From: Gordonibacter pamelaeae
GTDB taxonomy: Bacteria > Actinomycetota > Coriobacteriia > Coriobacteriales > Eggerthellaceae
Assembly: GCF_042665095.1 (NCBI RefSeq)
Contig: NZ_JBHTBV010000003.1
Length of the DNA stretch: 64,000 nucleotides
Direction: 5' to 3' (one strand)
The position numbers and the translations under genes are program-made. Below are positions 55,776 to 64,000 of this stretch, in pieces. The notes below the pieces were generated by a model that worked only from the letters and a program-made list of their open reading frames with translations, was not told where the DNA came from and searched no databases. Every line of letters starts with the position of its first letter. Positions within the stretch are counted from its first letter, which is position 1.

Positions 55776-57515
55776 TCAGCCCCTCTCGCCAGGCGTCGCG
55801 GCCGCGGCTGCGGCCACCAGCGCCACGTACTCGTCGCGCGGCATGGGGCGTGCGTACAGGAAGCCCTGCACGTAGTCGCATCCTATGCTCTTCAAAAACG
55901 CCGCCTGGTCGGCCGTCTCCACACCCTCGGCGATGATGGGCAGCCCCAGCGACTTCGCCATGGGAACGATGGCCTTCAAGATGCCCTTCTCGCGCTCCTG
56001 CGCGCCCGCGCCGCCGTCTCCGAGGAAGCGCATGTCCAGCTTGATCATGTCCACCGGCACGTCGCGCAGCATGCTAAGCGACGAGTACCCGGCGCCGAAA
56101 TCGTCCATGAGCACCGTGAAGCCGTGGCTCTGCAGCTGCGCCACGGCCTCCAAAAGCTGGGGCAGGTTGTCGGCGTAAGCGCTCTCGGTGATCTCCAGGC
56201 GCAGAAGCGATGGGGGCACGTTGTAGCGACTCACCAGGTCGATGAGGTTCTGGCAGAACCGCGGGTCGTAGAACTCTAGCCTCGACACGTTCACCGATAC
56301 CGGCGGGCACGAGGAGCGCTGCTCGGACATCTGCACGAGCAGCTGGCACACCGCCTCGCGGATATGGCCGTCCAGGCGGATGATGAAGCCGCTGTTCTCG
56401 AAGAAGGGAAGGAACTGCCCAGGCGGAACGAGCCCCTTCTGCGGGTCGCGCCAGCGCACGAGCGCCTCGCCGCTCACCAGCGCACCCGTGGCCAGGTCGA
56501 ACACCGGCTGCACGAACGGCTCGAAGCGCCCCTCGCGCAGCGCGCGCTCGCCTTCGCCCACCAGCTCGTGATTGGCGAGGAACGTTTGGTGCATGTCGCT
56601 GTCGTACAGGGCGAAGTGCGTGTTGTAGTCGCCCTTGACGGAGTGCAGCGCCAGGTTCGCGCGGTCGCACATGATGTCGACCGGCATGGTGCGATCCTCT
56701 ATCTCGTACACGCCGAAGTACAGCACCACCTGACGGTCGACTTCCGTCGCCGCGACGGCCTCCTCGAGCGCCCGGACGTAATCGCCCTCCAGCGCCACGT
56801 CGTGCGGCAGGCACAGGGCGAACCGGTCGCCCTCCATGCGGCCGTACACGCCCGCCACGTGCAGCCATTCGCCGAGCGTGCGGGCTATAGCCAGCAGCAC
56901 CTCGTCGCCCTTGGCGCTGCCGTACAGCTCGTTGATGATCTTGAAGCGCTCGATGTCGAACTGGATGACGGCGAACTCCTCGTCCGGATGCGCCGCCAGG
57001 AGCTCGGCGGTCTTGCGGCAGAAGGCCGTGCGGTTGTACAGCCCCGTGAGCCGGTCGTGCTCGGCCACGTGCAGGAGCTCCTGGGCGCGGCGGGCAGCCA
57101 GAAGCTCGGTCTCGCGCAGAGCCGCCTGGAGGCGCTCGCGCTCCAGCACGTGCTTCACCACGATGTTGTCCACGCGCTTGCGCGCGACCACGGGATTGAA
57201 GGGCTTCGCGATGAAGTCATCCGCGCCGCAGGTGAGCGCCGTCTCCTCGTGGGCCGTCTCGCAGGTTTCGACGATGACCGGGATGTCGGCGAGGTCGGGG
57301 TCGGCCTTCATGGCCTCGAGCACGGCGAACCCGTCCATGCCCTCCATGCCGATGTCCAGCACGACGATGTCCACCTTGCCGCGAGCCAGCACGTCGAGCG
57401 ACTCGCGCCCGCCGCTGGCCTGGAGCACCTTGTACGACCCCGCGAACAGGTTCGCGAGCAGCGTGCGATCGACTTTGGAGTCGTCCACTATGAGCATGGT
57501 GCGTGGAGCGTCCAC
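55776..57515 (-). CDS. REC-GGDEF-EAL c-di-GMP signalling protein
   Basis: About 579 residues from GTG 57515. A receiver domain (MLIVDDSKVDR, phosphoacceptor in VVLDIGMEGMDG, KPF) is followed by a GGDEF domain whose signature is degenerate (RMEGDRF), so it is probably not a cyclase, and an EAL domain with the key motifs present (SGEALVRW, ITES, DDFGAGYSS, AEGVETADQ), so c-di-GMP hydrolysis is likely. The start is uncertain: a TATAAT at 57602-57597 points to a transcript beginning at GTG 57590, and ATG 57497 is also possible. Followed by an HPt gene. Confidence 0.85.
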   Translation of the reverse strand: MDAPRTMLIVDDSKVDRTLLANLFAGSYKVLQASGGRESLDVLARGKVDIVVLDIGMEGMDGFAVLEAMKADPDLADIPVIVETCETAHEETALTCGADDFIAKPFNPVVARKRVDNIVVKHVLERERLQAALRETELLAARRAQELLHVAEHDRLTGLYNRTAFCRKTAELLAAHPDEEFAVIQFDIERFKIINELYGSAKGDEVLLAIARTLGEWLHVAGVYGRMEGDRFALCLPHDVALEGDYVRALEEAVAATEVDRQVVLYFGVYEIEDRTMPVDIMCDRANLALHSVKGDYNTHFALYDSDMHQTFLANHELVGEGERALREGRFEPFVQPVFDLATGALVSGEALVRWRDPQKGLVPPGQFLPFFENSGFIIRLDGHIREAVCQLLVQMSEQRSSCPPVSVNVSRLEFYDPRFCQNLIDLVSRYNVPPSLLRLEITESAYADNLPQLLEAVAQLQSHGFTVLMDDFGAGYSSLSMLRDVPVDMIKLDMRFLGDGGAGAQEREKGILKAIVPMAKSLGLPIIAEGVETADQAAFLKSIGCDYVQGFLYARPMPRDEYVALVAAAAAATPGERG

Positions 57516-57596
57516 GGGCGGCCACTTTCTCGAGAGCTCGGCAAACCGGATGCAACGGGCGGATTCGCGACGTCGTGCGCGGTTTTTCACCCATCC

Positions 57597-57602
57597 ATTA
57601 TA
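57597..57602 (-). promoter_or_regulatory. Consensus -10 of the REC-GGDEF-EAL gene
   Basis: A perfect TATAAT on the minus strand with TTGCCC 18 bp upstream. The start would fall on or beside the in-frame GTG at 57590, so the message may be leaderless. Confidence 0.55.
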
Positions 57603-57664
57603 GCCATACGCGCCCGAAACGGGCAAACGCCGCGCTTTTTCGCCAAGCCCCGCGCGCTCGAAGG

Positions 57665-60600
57665 CTACGAAGGTTCGGGCGGCGCGGCGAGCGGGGGCAG
57701 TCCCAGCAGGGCGCGGACAGCGTTCGTTCCGGCGAGGTCCTCCTCAGGCTCCAGCACATCACTCCCCGGATCGCGTCCCACCAGGGGATACTTCCATACC
57801 TCGATATAATCGTCCTGCTGTGCCTCCCCCTCGAGCACGATGCGGAAGCCGTCGGGAAGGCCGCTGCCGAACGTGAACGGCGTGTTCCACGAGTACATGA
57901 CGAGCTGGGGAGGCTCCTCGCCCGAGAACGTGACCGCTTCCAGGCTCGCGCAGCCGTTGAAGGCGTCGGAGCGGATCTCCTCGATGCCGGCGGGCAGCTC
58001 GAGCACGGCGAGCCGCGAGCAGCCGGAGAACGCTGAGAAGTCGAGAACGATCACGCTGTCGGGCAGCTCGATGCGCTCGACGGCGGTTCCCGAGAACGCC
58101 TCGCCGCCGATGGTTTCCAGAGCGCATGCCGGCCCGAAGATGACGCTCTCGAGCGCGGTGCAGTCGGAGAAGGCCGAAGCTCCCAGATCGACGAGCTGCG
58201 ACCCCTCGATATGCACGCTCTTAAGCGCGGTGCAGGCTGTGAACGCGCCGTAGCCCAGGTAGTCCACGCTGCCGGGAACGATCACGGCGCCCGCGAGACC
58301 CGCGCCGAAGAACGCCGCATCGCCGATAGAGCGGAGGCCGCGGGCGGCCTCGAAGTCGGCTGAGGTCACGCCCGCGCACCCGGAGAACGCGCCCGTGCCG
58401 ATCGACGCGGTGCCCTCCCGAAGCGTCACGATGCCCGAGGCCGTGCTGGTGGCCTTGACCAGGCTCCAACCCTCCACGGCGGCGCCGGGCGCGCGCTCGG
58501 CGTACAGCACCATGCCCCGGCCCTGCTCCGCCAAGTCGAACGACAGGCTGTCCAAGTCGAACTCGAACTCGGGGTAGCCTTGCGCGCCCTGGCGCGCGAA
58601 GCCGGGGAACACCAGGGGAAGCGAGTCCGGCTCGTCGAAGGACGCGCTCGCGGCCTCGAACGCGGCGAACCGCAGCGCCTCGCAGCCGTCGAACGCCGAG
58701 GCGCCCACGGCCACCTGACCGGCTCCACGCTGGTAAAACGCCTCGAGGGCGGCGCAGCCCGCGAAGGCCTCGCGCCCGATGGACGCAACCGTCTCGGGCA
58801 GGACGACTACCTGGAGCCGCGCGCAGTCCGCGAAGGCCCGCGCGTTGACGGCGGTGAGCCCCTCGGCGGCGGGCTCGTCGCCTGTGAAGCGCTCGACGGC
58901 CGCCGGCGCTTTCACCAGCAGGTTCGATGACGGCTCGGCAAGCACTGCGAACCCGTCGACGTCGCGCAGCTCGAAATCGAGCTCCTCTAGCAGGGCGCTC
59001 GCCACGTCGCCGCCGAGGGAGGCGGCCCATGCATCAGCATACGCCTCGAAAGCGGTCGGGACGACGCACGCCGTCACGCCTTCCGCGTCGAAGGCGCCGG
59101 CCGCCGCGGCCGGGGGCTTCGCGCCCTGGAACAGCACGCGCTCGAGCGCCGGGGCGCCCGCGAGGCTTCCCGCCTCGAGCACGCGCACGGTCGAGGGCAT
59201 GACGAGCGCTTCCAAGTGGGGGCAGTCGCTCACCGCGCCGGATTCGACCACGTTCACGCCCGCGGGCACCACGAAGGTTCCCGCCGCCTCCTCGAGCACC
59301 TGCTCGAGCACCACCGAGCCGTCCTCGCCCTCGCGTAGGAGCGCGCCGTCGCGCACGTAGACGTCGGGCGCATCGCCCGAGGCCGTGATGAGCGAGTTGC
59401 CCTGGAAGTCCGACCCCCAGGCCTTGAGGTAGTTCACGTAGTGCTCGTCGGGCACGACGATGACGGCGCCGTCGAGCGCGCCCAGGTCGAGCTCGGGCGG
59501 TTGCTCGGAGTTCAGGCGCAGCTCGGCGATGTTGTTCTGCTGGGGAAGCGCGACGGACGGCGTCCCCGCCGGCACGTCCACCACCGCCTTCTCCGTGGGG
59601 ATGCCGATGAGCGCCCCTTCCCAGGCATCGAACAGCATGCCGTCGCGCGAGAAGTAGGCCCGGTTGCGCTCGTCCACGCGGTAGGCGGTGCGCACGGACG
59701 TGCCGTAGCTGCTGTAGAGGTCGAGCTTCTGTACCGATTCGGGTACGATCACCTCGTCGAACTCGAGGGGTTCGTCGAAGTTGTAGATCGACACCGCGTC
59801 GATACCTTGGGGGATGTCGAGCACCGTCGCGTCCTCGGGCGCGCCCACAAGATCCTGCGACCCCCAGGAGTACTGCACCTCGTAGCCTGCCGGCACCGGC
59901 CTGAACGGCAGGGGCCGCACGATGGAGAGGCCCTTGGCGGCGGGCTCGTATTGGCTGATCACCGGCGAGCCGTCCGCCGCGTCGGCCCACCCTTCGAAGT
60001 ACTCCTCGAGCGGGACGGCGTCGAACAGCGAGCCGAGAATCACCTCCTCGGGGAACAGGGCGTCGCGATGGCCGTTCAGGTCGACCGCCTCGTCTTCCTC
60101 CGGGTAGTACGTGGCCAGGTACGATCCTGCCTCCCACCCCTGCACGTAGAGCTTGTAGGGGTACACCGTGAACTCGACCGTCTGCACGATCCAAGGACTC
60201 TCGGCGTTCAACCGCACCCGGAACTCCACTTCGAGCGTCTCCTCCTCGCCGAGCACGCGGGGATAGGAGCCCACCTGGAAGTTCTCGCCGAACTCGGTCA
60301 GGCGGTACTGCACGCCGTCCACCGTCAGGTAGCAGCAGGTGGAGCAGAGCAGCTTCCAATCGGTGAGCAACTCGCCGCTGTACAGGCGCTCGACGCCGTA
60401 CGCGTCGGTGATATCCATGCCGGCAATCACCTCGAACACGGGGGCGGGAGCCTCCTGCCCAGGGCTCGGCGCAGGAACGCCCTCCTCGGGGAACGCCGGC
60501 AACTGATCGCCTGTCACGCCTTCCACCAGGCCTTCCGGCAGCTTGCTCGGGCCGGGATCGGGGTCGACCGCCGGGATATCGGGGCCGGGGCCGTCGGGGC

Positions 60601-61105
60601 CGTCGCCTTCCCCGCCCGGCTCGCCGCCGCCCTCGCCGCCGGGCTCGTCCCCATCTGCACCACCCGGCCCGCTGCCGTCCACAACGGGGCCGACCACCGA
60701 GTTACCCTCGCCGCGGGAATCGTCCTCGCCGGCGCCGGACCCGCCGCTTAGCGTCGCGTCGGCGGGGCCGTCCACCACCGAGAACGCCGACAGGCCGTCG
60801 GAGCCTTCGGTGTAGGCGATGTCGTTGAGCTGCCCGAAGTCGGCCGGGCCTTCGTCGGCGCGGTCCTCCTCCACGTCCATGTTGGCCTCGCCGCCCGTCT
60901 CCGACTGCTCCACGTCGTAGGCCGTCGAGAGGTCGGGGTCGGGCTGCGCGCCCATCCCCGCACCGAGGAAGCCGCTGGGATCGAACGCGCCGCTGCCCAG
61001 GCCCGCGCCGATGGCCACCACCGCGCCCACGCACAGGGCCGCCGCGAGCCCGGCGGCAATCACAGGCCCCAGCCTTCCCCCAATATAGGCTCGCAGCGAG
61101 TTCAT
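57665..61105 (-). CDS. Large BspA-like leucine-rich-repeat surface protein
   Basis: A 1146-residue exported protein. An N-terminal membrane segment (residues 13-35) acts as signal or anchor. Residues 60-200 are acidic, Gly/Pro/Asp-rich and probably extended. From about residue 225 comes a small cysteine-containing domain (CSTCCYLTVDGVQYRLTEFG). Most of the rest consists of LRR_5/BspA-type units (IGREAFAGCAALEAF, LGASAFSDCTALESV, IRSDAFNGCASLEAV). No LPXTG motif is visible. BspA-like proteins bind host matrix or other bacteria. It precedes, on the same strand, nothing obviously related; upstream lies a transglutaminase-like protein 12 bases away. Confidence 0.85.
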   Translation of the reverse strand: MNSLRAYIGGRLGPVIAAGLAAALCVGAVVAIGAGLGSGAFDPSGFLGAGMGAQPDPDLSTAYDVEQSETGGEANMDVEEDRADEGPADFGQLNDIAYTEGSDGLSAFSVVDGPADATLSGGSGAGEDDSRGEGNSVVGPVVDGSGPGGADGDEPGGEGGGEPGGEGDGPDGPGPDIPAVDPDPGPSKLPEGLVEGVTGDQLPAFPEEGVPAPSPGQEAPAPVFEVIAGMDITDAYGVERLYSGELLTDWKLLCSTCCYLTVDGVQYRLTEFGENFQVGSYPRVLGEEETLEVEFRVRLNAESPWIVQTVEFTVYPYKLYVQGWEAGSYLATYYPEEDEAVDLNGHRDALFPEEVILGSLFDAVPLEEYFEGWADAADGSPVISQYEPAAKGLSIVRPLPFRPVPAGYEVQYSWGSQDLVGAPEDATVLDIPQGIDAVSIYNFDEPLEFDEVIVPESVQKLDLYSSYGTSVRTAYRVDERNRAYFSRDGMLFDAWEGALIGIPTEKAVVDVPAGTPSVALPQQNNIAELRLNSEQPPELDLGALDGAVIVVPDEHYVNYLKAWGSDFQGNSLITASGDAPDVYVRDGALLREGEDGSVVLEQVLEEAAGTFVVPAGVNVVESGAVSDCPHLEALVMPSTVRVLEAGSLAGAPALERVLFQGAKPPAAAAGAFDAEGVTACVVPTAFEAYADAWAASLGGDVASALLEELDFELRDVDGFAVLAEPSSNLLVKAPAAVERFTGDEPAAEGLTAVNARAFADCARLQVVVLPETVASIGREAFAGCAALEAFYQRGAGQVAVGASAFDGCEALRFAAFEAASASFDEPDSLPLVFPGFARQGAQGYPEFEFDLDSLSFDLAEQGRGMVLYAERAPGAAVEGWSLVKATSTASGIVTLREGTASIGTGAFSGCAGVTSADFEAARGLRSIGDAAFFGAGLAGAVIVPGSVDYLGYGAFTACTALKSVHIEGSQLVDLGASAFSDCTALESVIFGPACALETIGGEAFSGTAVERIELPDSVIVLDFSAFSGCSRLAVLELPAGIEEIRSDAFNGCASLEAVTFSGEEPPQLVMYSWNTPFTFGSGLPDGFRIVLEGEAQQDDYIEVWKYPLVGRDPGSDVLEPEEDLAGTNAVRALLGLPPLAAPPEPS

Positions 61106-61117
61106 ACGGTCATCCTA

Positions 61118-63502
61118 TCACAGCGCGTCCCGGTAGCGCCGCCGGAGGCGCTCCCGCACGCCGCGCGCCGCGGGCATCCCGGACGTCAACCGCCCCACGA
61201 ACCGGCGCACGGTGCGCATCTCGTGCTCTCGCAGGAGCTTCCCGCCGAAGCGCGAGCGCTGCATCAGGTCGACGACGCGCTCGTACTCGGCCGTGACGAT
61301 ATCGGGGTAGGTCTCGGGCAGCTGCGCGGCGCATTCCAGGGGGAACCCGGCCGAGAAGGGGGTCCCCGCCGCGCGCAGGACAAGCGCCATCTGGTCGAAG
61401 AGGGCGCCCACCGCCACATCCTGGTCGGGCGAGGCCAAGCGCGCGGCCCTGAGGCGGCGCCGGCGGGCGCGCACGGCCTCCAAGACGACGACCGCGACCC
61501 CGAGCAGCGCGGCGAGCGCGAGCAAGGCTCCCGCGACGGCGGCCACCCGGGCGGGGTCGGCGTTTTCGGCCGCGCCCTCGTCCTCGGCGCCCCGCTCGCC
61601 GCCCACGGACCCGGCAGGGTCGGCGTCGGCGACATCGCCCCCGGCCATGCCCTGGTTCACCTCCACCACCTCGTCGGCGGCGTAAGGCTGCTCGTAGAAG
61701 CCCGGCGACGCGTCCACGGGCACCCACCCGATGCCGTCGCGGTACGCCTCGGCCCAGGCATGGGCGTCGGCGTCGGTGAGCACGAGGCGGTTCTCGCCCG
61801 ACGCCGCCAGGCGCGCAAGCTCGTCCTCGCCGATACGGTACCCCTCAACGTAGCGGGCCGGAATACCCTGCGCACGCAAGGCCGCCACCGCGGCCGTGCT
61901 GAAGTACGCCGAGTTGCCCTCGCGCGCGTCCTCCAAGAACCAGGCGAGGAAGCCCTCCCCGGCGGGAGGGGCCTCCACCTCGTCGGCGTAGGACGCCAGC
62001 GTGGCCAGCATCGCGCGCACGCGCGACACCGTGGAGTGGAAGTCGGCGGCTTCGGCATCCCATGTCTCCTCGTCGAAGAGCAGGCGCATGACCAGCTCGC
62101 GGTCGGCCTCGCTCACGTCGAGGTAGTGCTCGTGGACGAACGCCCGGTACACCGACTCGGCGGCGGCGTAGCCCTCCTGCTGCGAGGAGCCGCCCTCCAG
62201 CAGCCATGCGGGCGCGTCCTGGTACTCGGCGTCCGCCACGTCGTCCAGCACGATGCGGTACGACCGCTCCCCCAGCAGGCCCTCAGCGAGCGTGCCGCCG
62301 TCGCGTCCGCCCACGATGGACGCGCCCTCGGCGGACCTCAACGAATACGGCGCGTACACGTAGGCGCGGTCGGCACCCACCGCCTCGAGGGAGATCGTGC
62401 AGGTTCCCGTCGGCTGGCCGCCGTTGGCGACCGACGCGTCATCCAAGGAGGCGCGCTGCTTCGCGGGCTGGAACCCCTGTTCGGAGAGCCAGGCGAACAT
62501 GCCCGTCCACGTACCCTCGTAGGCGGCGTGGTCGAGCGGCTCCCATGCGCCGTCGGCGAAGGTCGCGCCCACGAACCCGCGCAGGCCCACCTGGTCTTGC
62601 GGAACGCCCTCGAAGGTCACGGCGAGCCGCTCCTCGTCGCCGCCCATGCCGGGAACCTCGGCCAGGTCGCCCTCGGGGAGCGCGTCGTCTCCGAAGCGCG
62701 CCTCGTCCACCCCGGCCGCCACCGCCCCGCGCAGAGCGTCGACCGCCGGCGCGGGCTCGTACGCCCCCACCGCGCCCATGCAGGCGGCCATGAGCGCGAC
62801 GCCTGCCAGGCACGACGCCGCCGCGGCCCCTGGGGAGGCGAGCCGTCCGCCCACGGCCAGATGCCATGCCGCCAGCCATCCGCCACCGCCCAGCACGAGG
62901 ACCGGCACGGCCGCGCCCGCGCGCAGCCAGAGGCAAACCGCCCCGCAGCCGAGCACGGCCAGCGCGAGGCCGACGAGCGAGCGCCGCTCCAGCAACAGCC
63001 ACGCGAGCGCCGCGGCCACCGCGCCGGCAGCCAGGTAGAACACCGGGCCCGCCGCCCCCTCCGCCACGGGAAGCAGGGCGGCGTAGGCGTCGAACGTCTC
63101 GTCGAACCGCGCGATCAGCTGGTTCGCGAACGCGAACAGGCCGGCCCGCACCGTCGGGAGGGCGATGGTCGCGAATACGGCCATCGCGGCCGCGGCCGCG
63201 GCGAGCAGCCGCCCCCGCCCGAACGCGGAGGCAAGCTGCAGCACCGTCGCCGTCGCCAGCGCGGCGACCAGGAACGCCGCCGCACCGCCCGGCTCGCAGC
63301 AAGCGCTGAACGCGCAGGCGAGCCCTGCCAGCAGAAGCGCCGACGCCAGCAGGTTCGCCAGCGCGTCGCCCGCGGCGGGCCCCAGCCGCCGGCGGCCGTC
63401 CGACCGGGCGCGCAGCACGACCGTCCTGCCCGCCGGGCCGTCGGCGGGCGCCGGCCGGAAACGCTGCAGCGCCGAAACGAGGATGTTCTCGCGAGCTCCC
63501 AT
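61118..63502 (-). CDS. Transglutaminase-like membrane protein lacking the catalytic cysteine
   Basis: A 794-residue protein with six to seven N-terminal membrane helices (residues 40-240), an outer transglutaminase-like domain (about 480-600) and one more helix near 655-680 before a cytoplasmic tail. This is the TgpA/DUF3488 arrangement, normally encoded with a DUF58 protein and a MoxR ATPase. The domain keeps GIPARYVEGY, DAHAWAEAY and WVPVDASPG, but the position of the nucleophile in the RXGXCXXF-type block reads REGNSAYF, with Ser531 (61910-61912) for Cys. It may be a binding protein rather than an enzyme. The DUF58 gene precedes it. Confidence 0.85.
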   Translation of the reverse strand: MGARENILVSALQRFRPAPADGPAGRTVVLRARSDGRRRLGPAAGDALANLLASALLLAGLACAFSACCEPGGAAAFLVAALATATVLQLASAFGRGRLLAAAAAAMAVFATIALPTVRAGLFAFANQLIARFDETFDAYAALLPVAEGAAGPVFYLAAGAVAAALAWLLLERRSLVGLALAVLGCGAVCLWLRAGAAVPVLVLGGGGWLAAWHLAVGGRLASPGAAAASCLAGVALMAACMGAVGAYEPAPAVDALRGAVAAGVDEARFGDDALPEGDLAEVPGMGGDEERLAVTFEGVPQDQVGLRGFVGATFADGAWEPLDHAAYEGTWTGMFAWLSEQGFQPAKQRASLDDASVANGGQPTGTCTISLEAVGADRAYVYAPYSLRSAEGASIVGGRDGGTLAEGLLGERSYRIVLDDVADAEYQDAPAWLLEGGSSQQEGYAAAESVYRAFVHEHYLDVSEADRELVMRLLFDEETWDAEAADFHSTVSRVRAMLATLASYADEVEAPPAGEGFLAWFLEDAREGNSAYFSTAAVAALRAQGIPARYVEGYRIGEDELARLAASGENRLVLTDADAHAWAEAYRDGIGWVPVDASPGFYEQPYAADEVVEVNQGMAGGDVADADPAGSVGGERGAEDEGAAENADPARVAAVAGALLALAALLGVAVVVLEAVRARRRRLRAARLASPDQDVAVGALFDQMALVLRAAGTPFSAGFPLECAAQLPETYPDIVTAEYERVVDLMQRSRFGGKLLREHEMRTVRRFVGRLTSGMPAARGVRERLRRRYRDAL

Positions 63503-63503
63503 G

Positions 63504-64000
63504 TCAGATGGACACGCTCCTCACCCGTTCCTCCAGCGCGTCGACGGGAATGCGCGTGATGCGGAAGGCTTCGGCGTCCTCCACCGACTCGGCTCCGCCG
63601 GCCTCCACCAGAAGCACGCTCAAGTCGGTCAAACGCCCCATGACGCCGAGCGCGACGTGGTCGACCATCGTCGTGACCAGGACGGTCTTCGTGAAGCTGC
63701 GCTCGCGCCGGTAGGCGTCGAACAGCTGCGCGGCCTGGCCGAACGAGAGCGGCAGGGGCACGGACACCAGCAGGTCGAGCGCCGAATCGAACGACGCGGG
63801 CGAGTCGACCATGGCGTCCACGAGCTCCCCCTCCGACGCGACGGCCACGTTGTGGCCCAGGCTCTGCCGGCAGAGGTCGTAGCTCACCGACGCGGCCAAG
63901 CCGAGCGCCGCCGCCAGCACGTCTGCAGGCGGGCGCTCGCCGTTCGGCAGCCTCCGCCCCAGATCCACGAGGACGAGCACGTCGTAGTTCGAAGGGTGGC
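63504..64000 (-). CDS. DUF58-domain protein, C-terminal part
   Basis: The frame is open to the edge of the window, so only the C-terminal about 165 residues are present. NYDVLVLVDLGRR and the following LGLAASVSYDLCRQSLGHNVAVAS match the von Willebrand A-like core of DUF58 proteins. It ends one base before the start of the transglutaminase-like gene, the usual partner. A MoxR-type ATPase would be expected further upstream, outside the window. Confidence 0.8.
   Translation of the reverse strand, partial: HPSNYDVLVLVDLGRRLPNGERPPADVLAAALGLAASVSYDLCRQSLGHNVAVASEGELVDAMVDSPASFDSALDLLVSVPLPLSFGQAAQLFDAYRRERSFTKTVLVTTMVDHVALGVMGRLTDLSVLLVEAGGAESVEDAEAFRITRIPVDALEERVRSVSI

Overview
The window is a high-GC (visibly about two-thirds G+C), densely packed bacterial chromosome segment. 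Its gene content points to an Eggerthella/Gordonibacter-type member of the Coriobacteriia (Actinomycetota). The evidence is a LuxR regulator with a multi-span membrane domain beside a cytoplasmic molybdopterin oxidoreductase, an agmatine-to-putrescine operon, a pentahaem nitrite reductase linked to a Ccm cytochrome c maturation system, a Veg protein, and dnaX-ybaB-recR and SRP RNA in a Gram-positive-like context. No rRNA, CRISPR array, complete prophage or complete insertion sequence was seen. The genus assignment is an inference from gene content only.

Layout. 1-6 kb: end of an iron alcohol dehydrogenase, an aldehyde dehydrogenase, a Phd/RelE-type toxin-antitoxin pair, a GGDEF protein, a MerR regulator and a secreted C39-like protease. 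6-10 kb (minus): putrescine carbamoyltransferase, APC antiporter and agmatine deiminase. 10-14.6 kb (plus): GNAT acetyltransferase, MerR, an MFS exporter behind a MerR-type promoter, and an SDR with a long low-complexity tail. 14.6-20.6 kb (plus): a molybdoenzyme locus (catalytic subunit, Fe-S subunit, MFS transporter, zinc-ribbon microprotein, LuxR regulator) in which both the catalytic subunit and the regulator carry an in-frame UAG. 20.6-24.6 kb (minus): polar amino acid ABC transporter, YbaK and a histidine phosphatase. 24.6-29.2 kb (minus): CcdA-thioredoxin fusion with an Rrf2 regulator, then a polyferredoxin and a MobB-MobA fusion. 29.5-37.3 kb (minus): recR, ybaB, dnaX, dedA, SRP RNA, aspS and galU. 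37.3-45.5 kb (minus): nrfA, an NrfH-like cytochrome and ccmE-F-A-B-C-D, which together would make and mature a nitrite-to-ammonia respiratory system. 45.6-48.6 kb: an AT-richer island around tRNA-Ala(CGC) with a broken pair of AlbA_2/ATP-binding-type genes, an XRE regulator and a DUF2975 membrane protein. 48.6-50.1 kb (minus): a radical SAM/SPASM protein followed one base later by a 28-residue ORF that looks like a RiPP precursor. 50.3-52 kb: a small ORF controlled by a 19-base poly-C tract, then ApbE. 52-64 kb (minus): Veg, RsmA, a flavodoxin-like protein with a basic tail, a split TatD, a REC-GGDEF-EAL protein with a frameshifted HPt, a giant leucine-rich-repeat surface protein, a transglutaminase-like protein lacking its cysteine, and a DUF58 protein.

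Two patterns cut across the window. First, at least five genes are broken (two UAG, one UGA, two single-base frameshifts). Second, six intergenic gaps between minus-strand genes hold members of one palindromic repeat family whose outer stems differ in sequence but stay self-complementary. The most interesting candidate for an undescribed system is the radical SAM/28-residue peptide pair at 48.7-50.0 kb.
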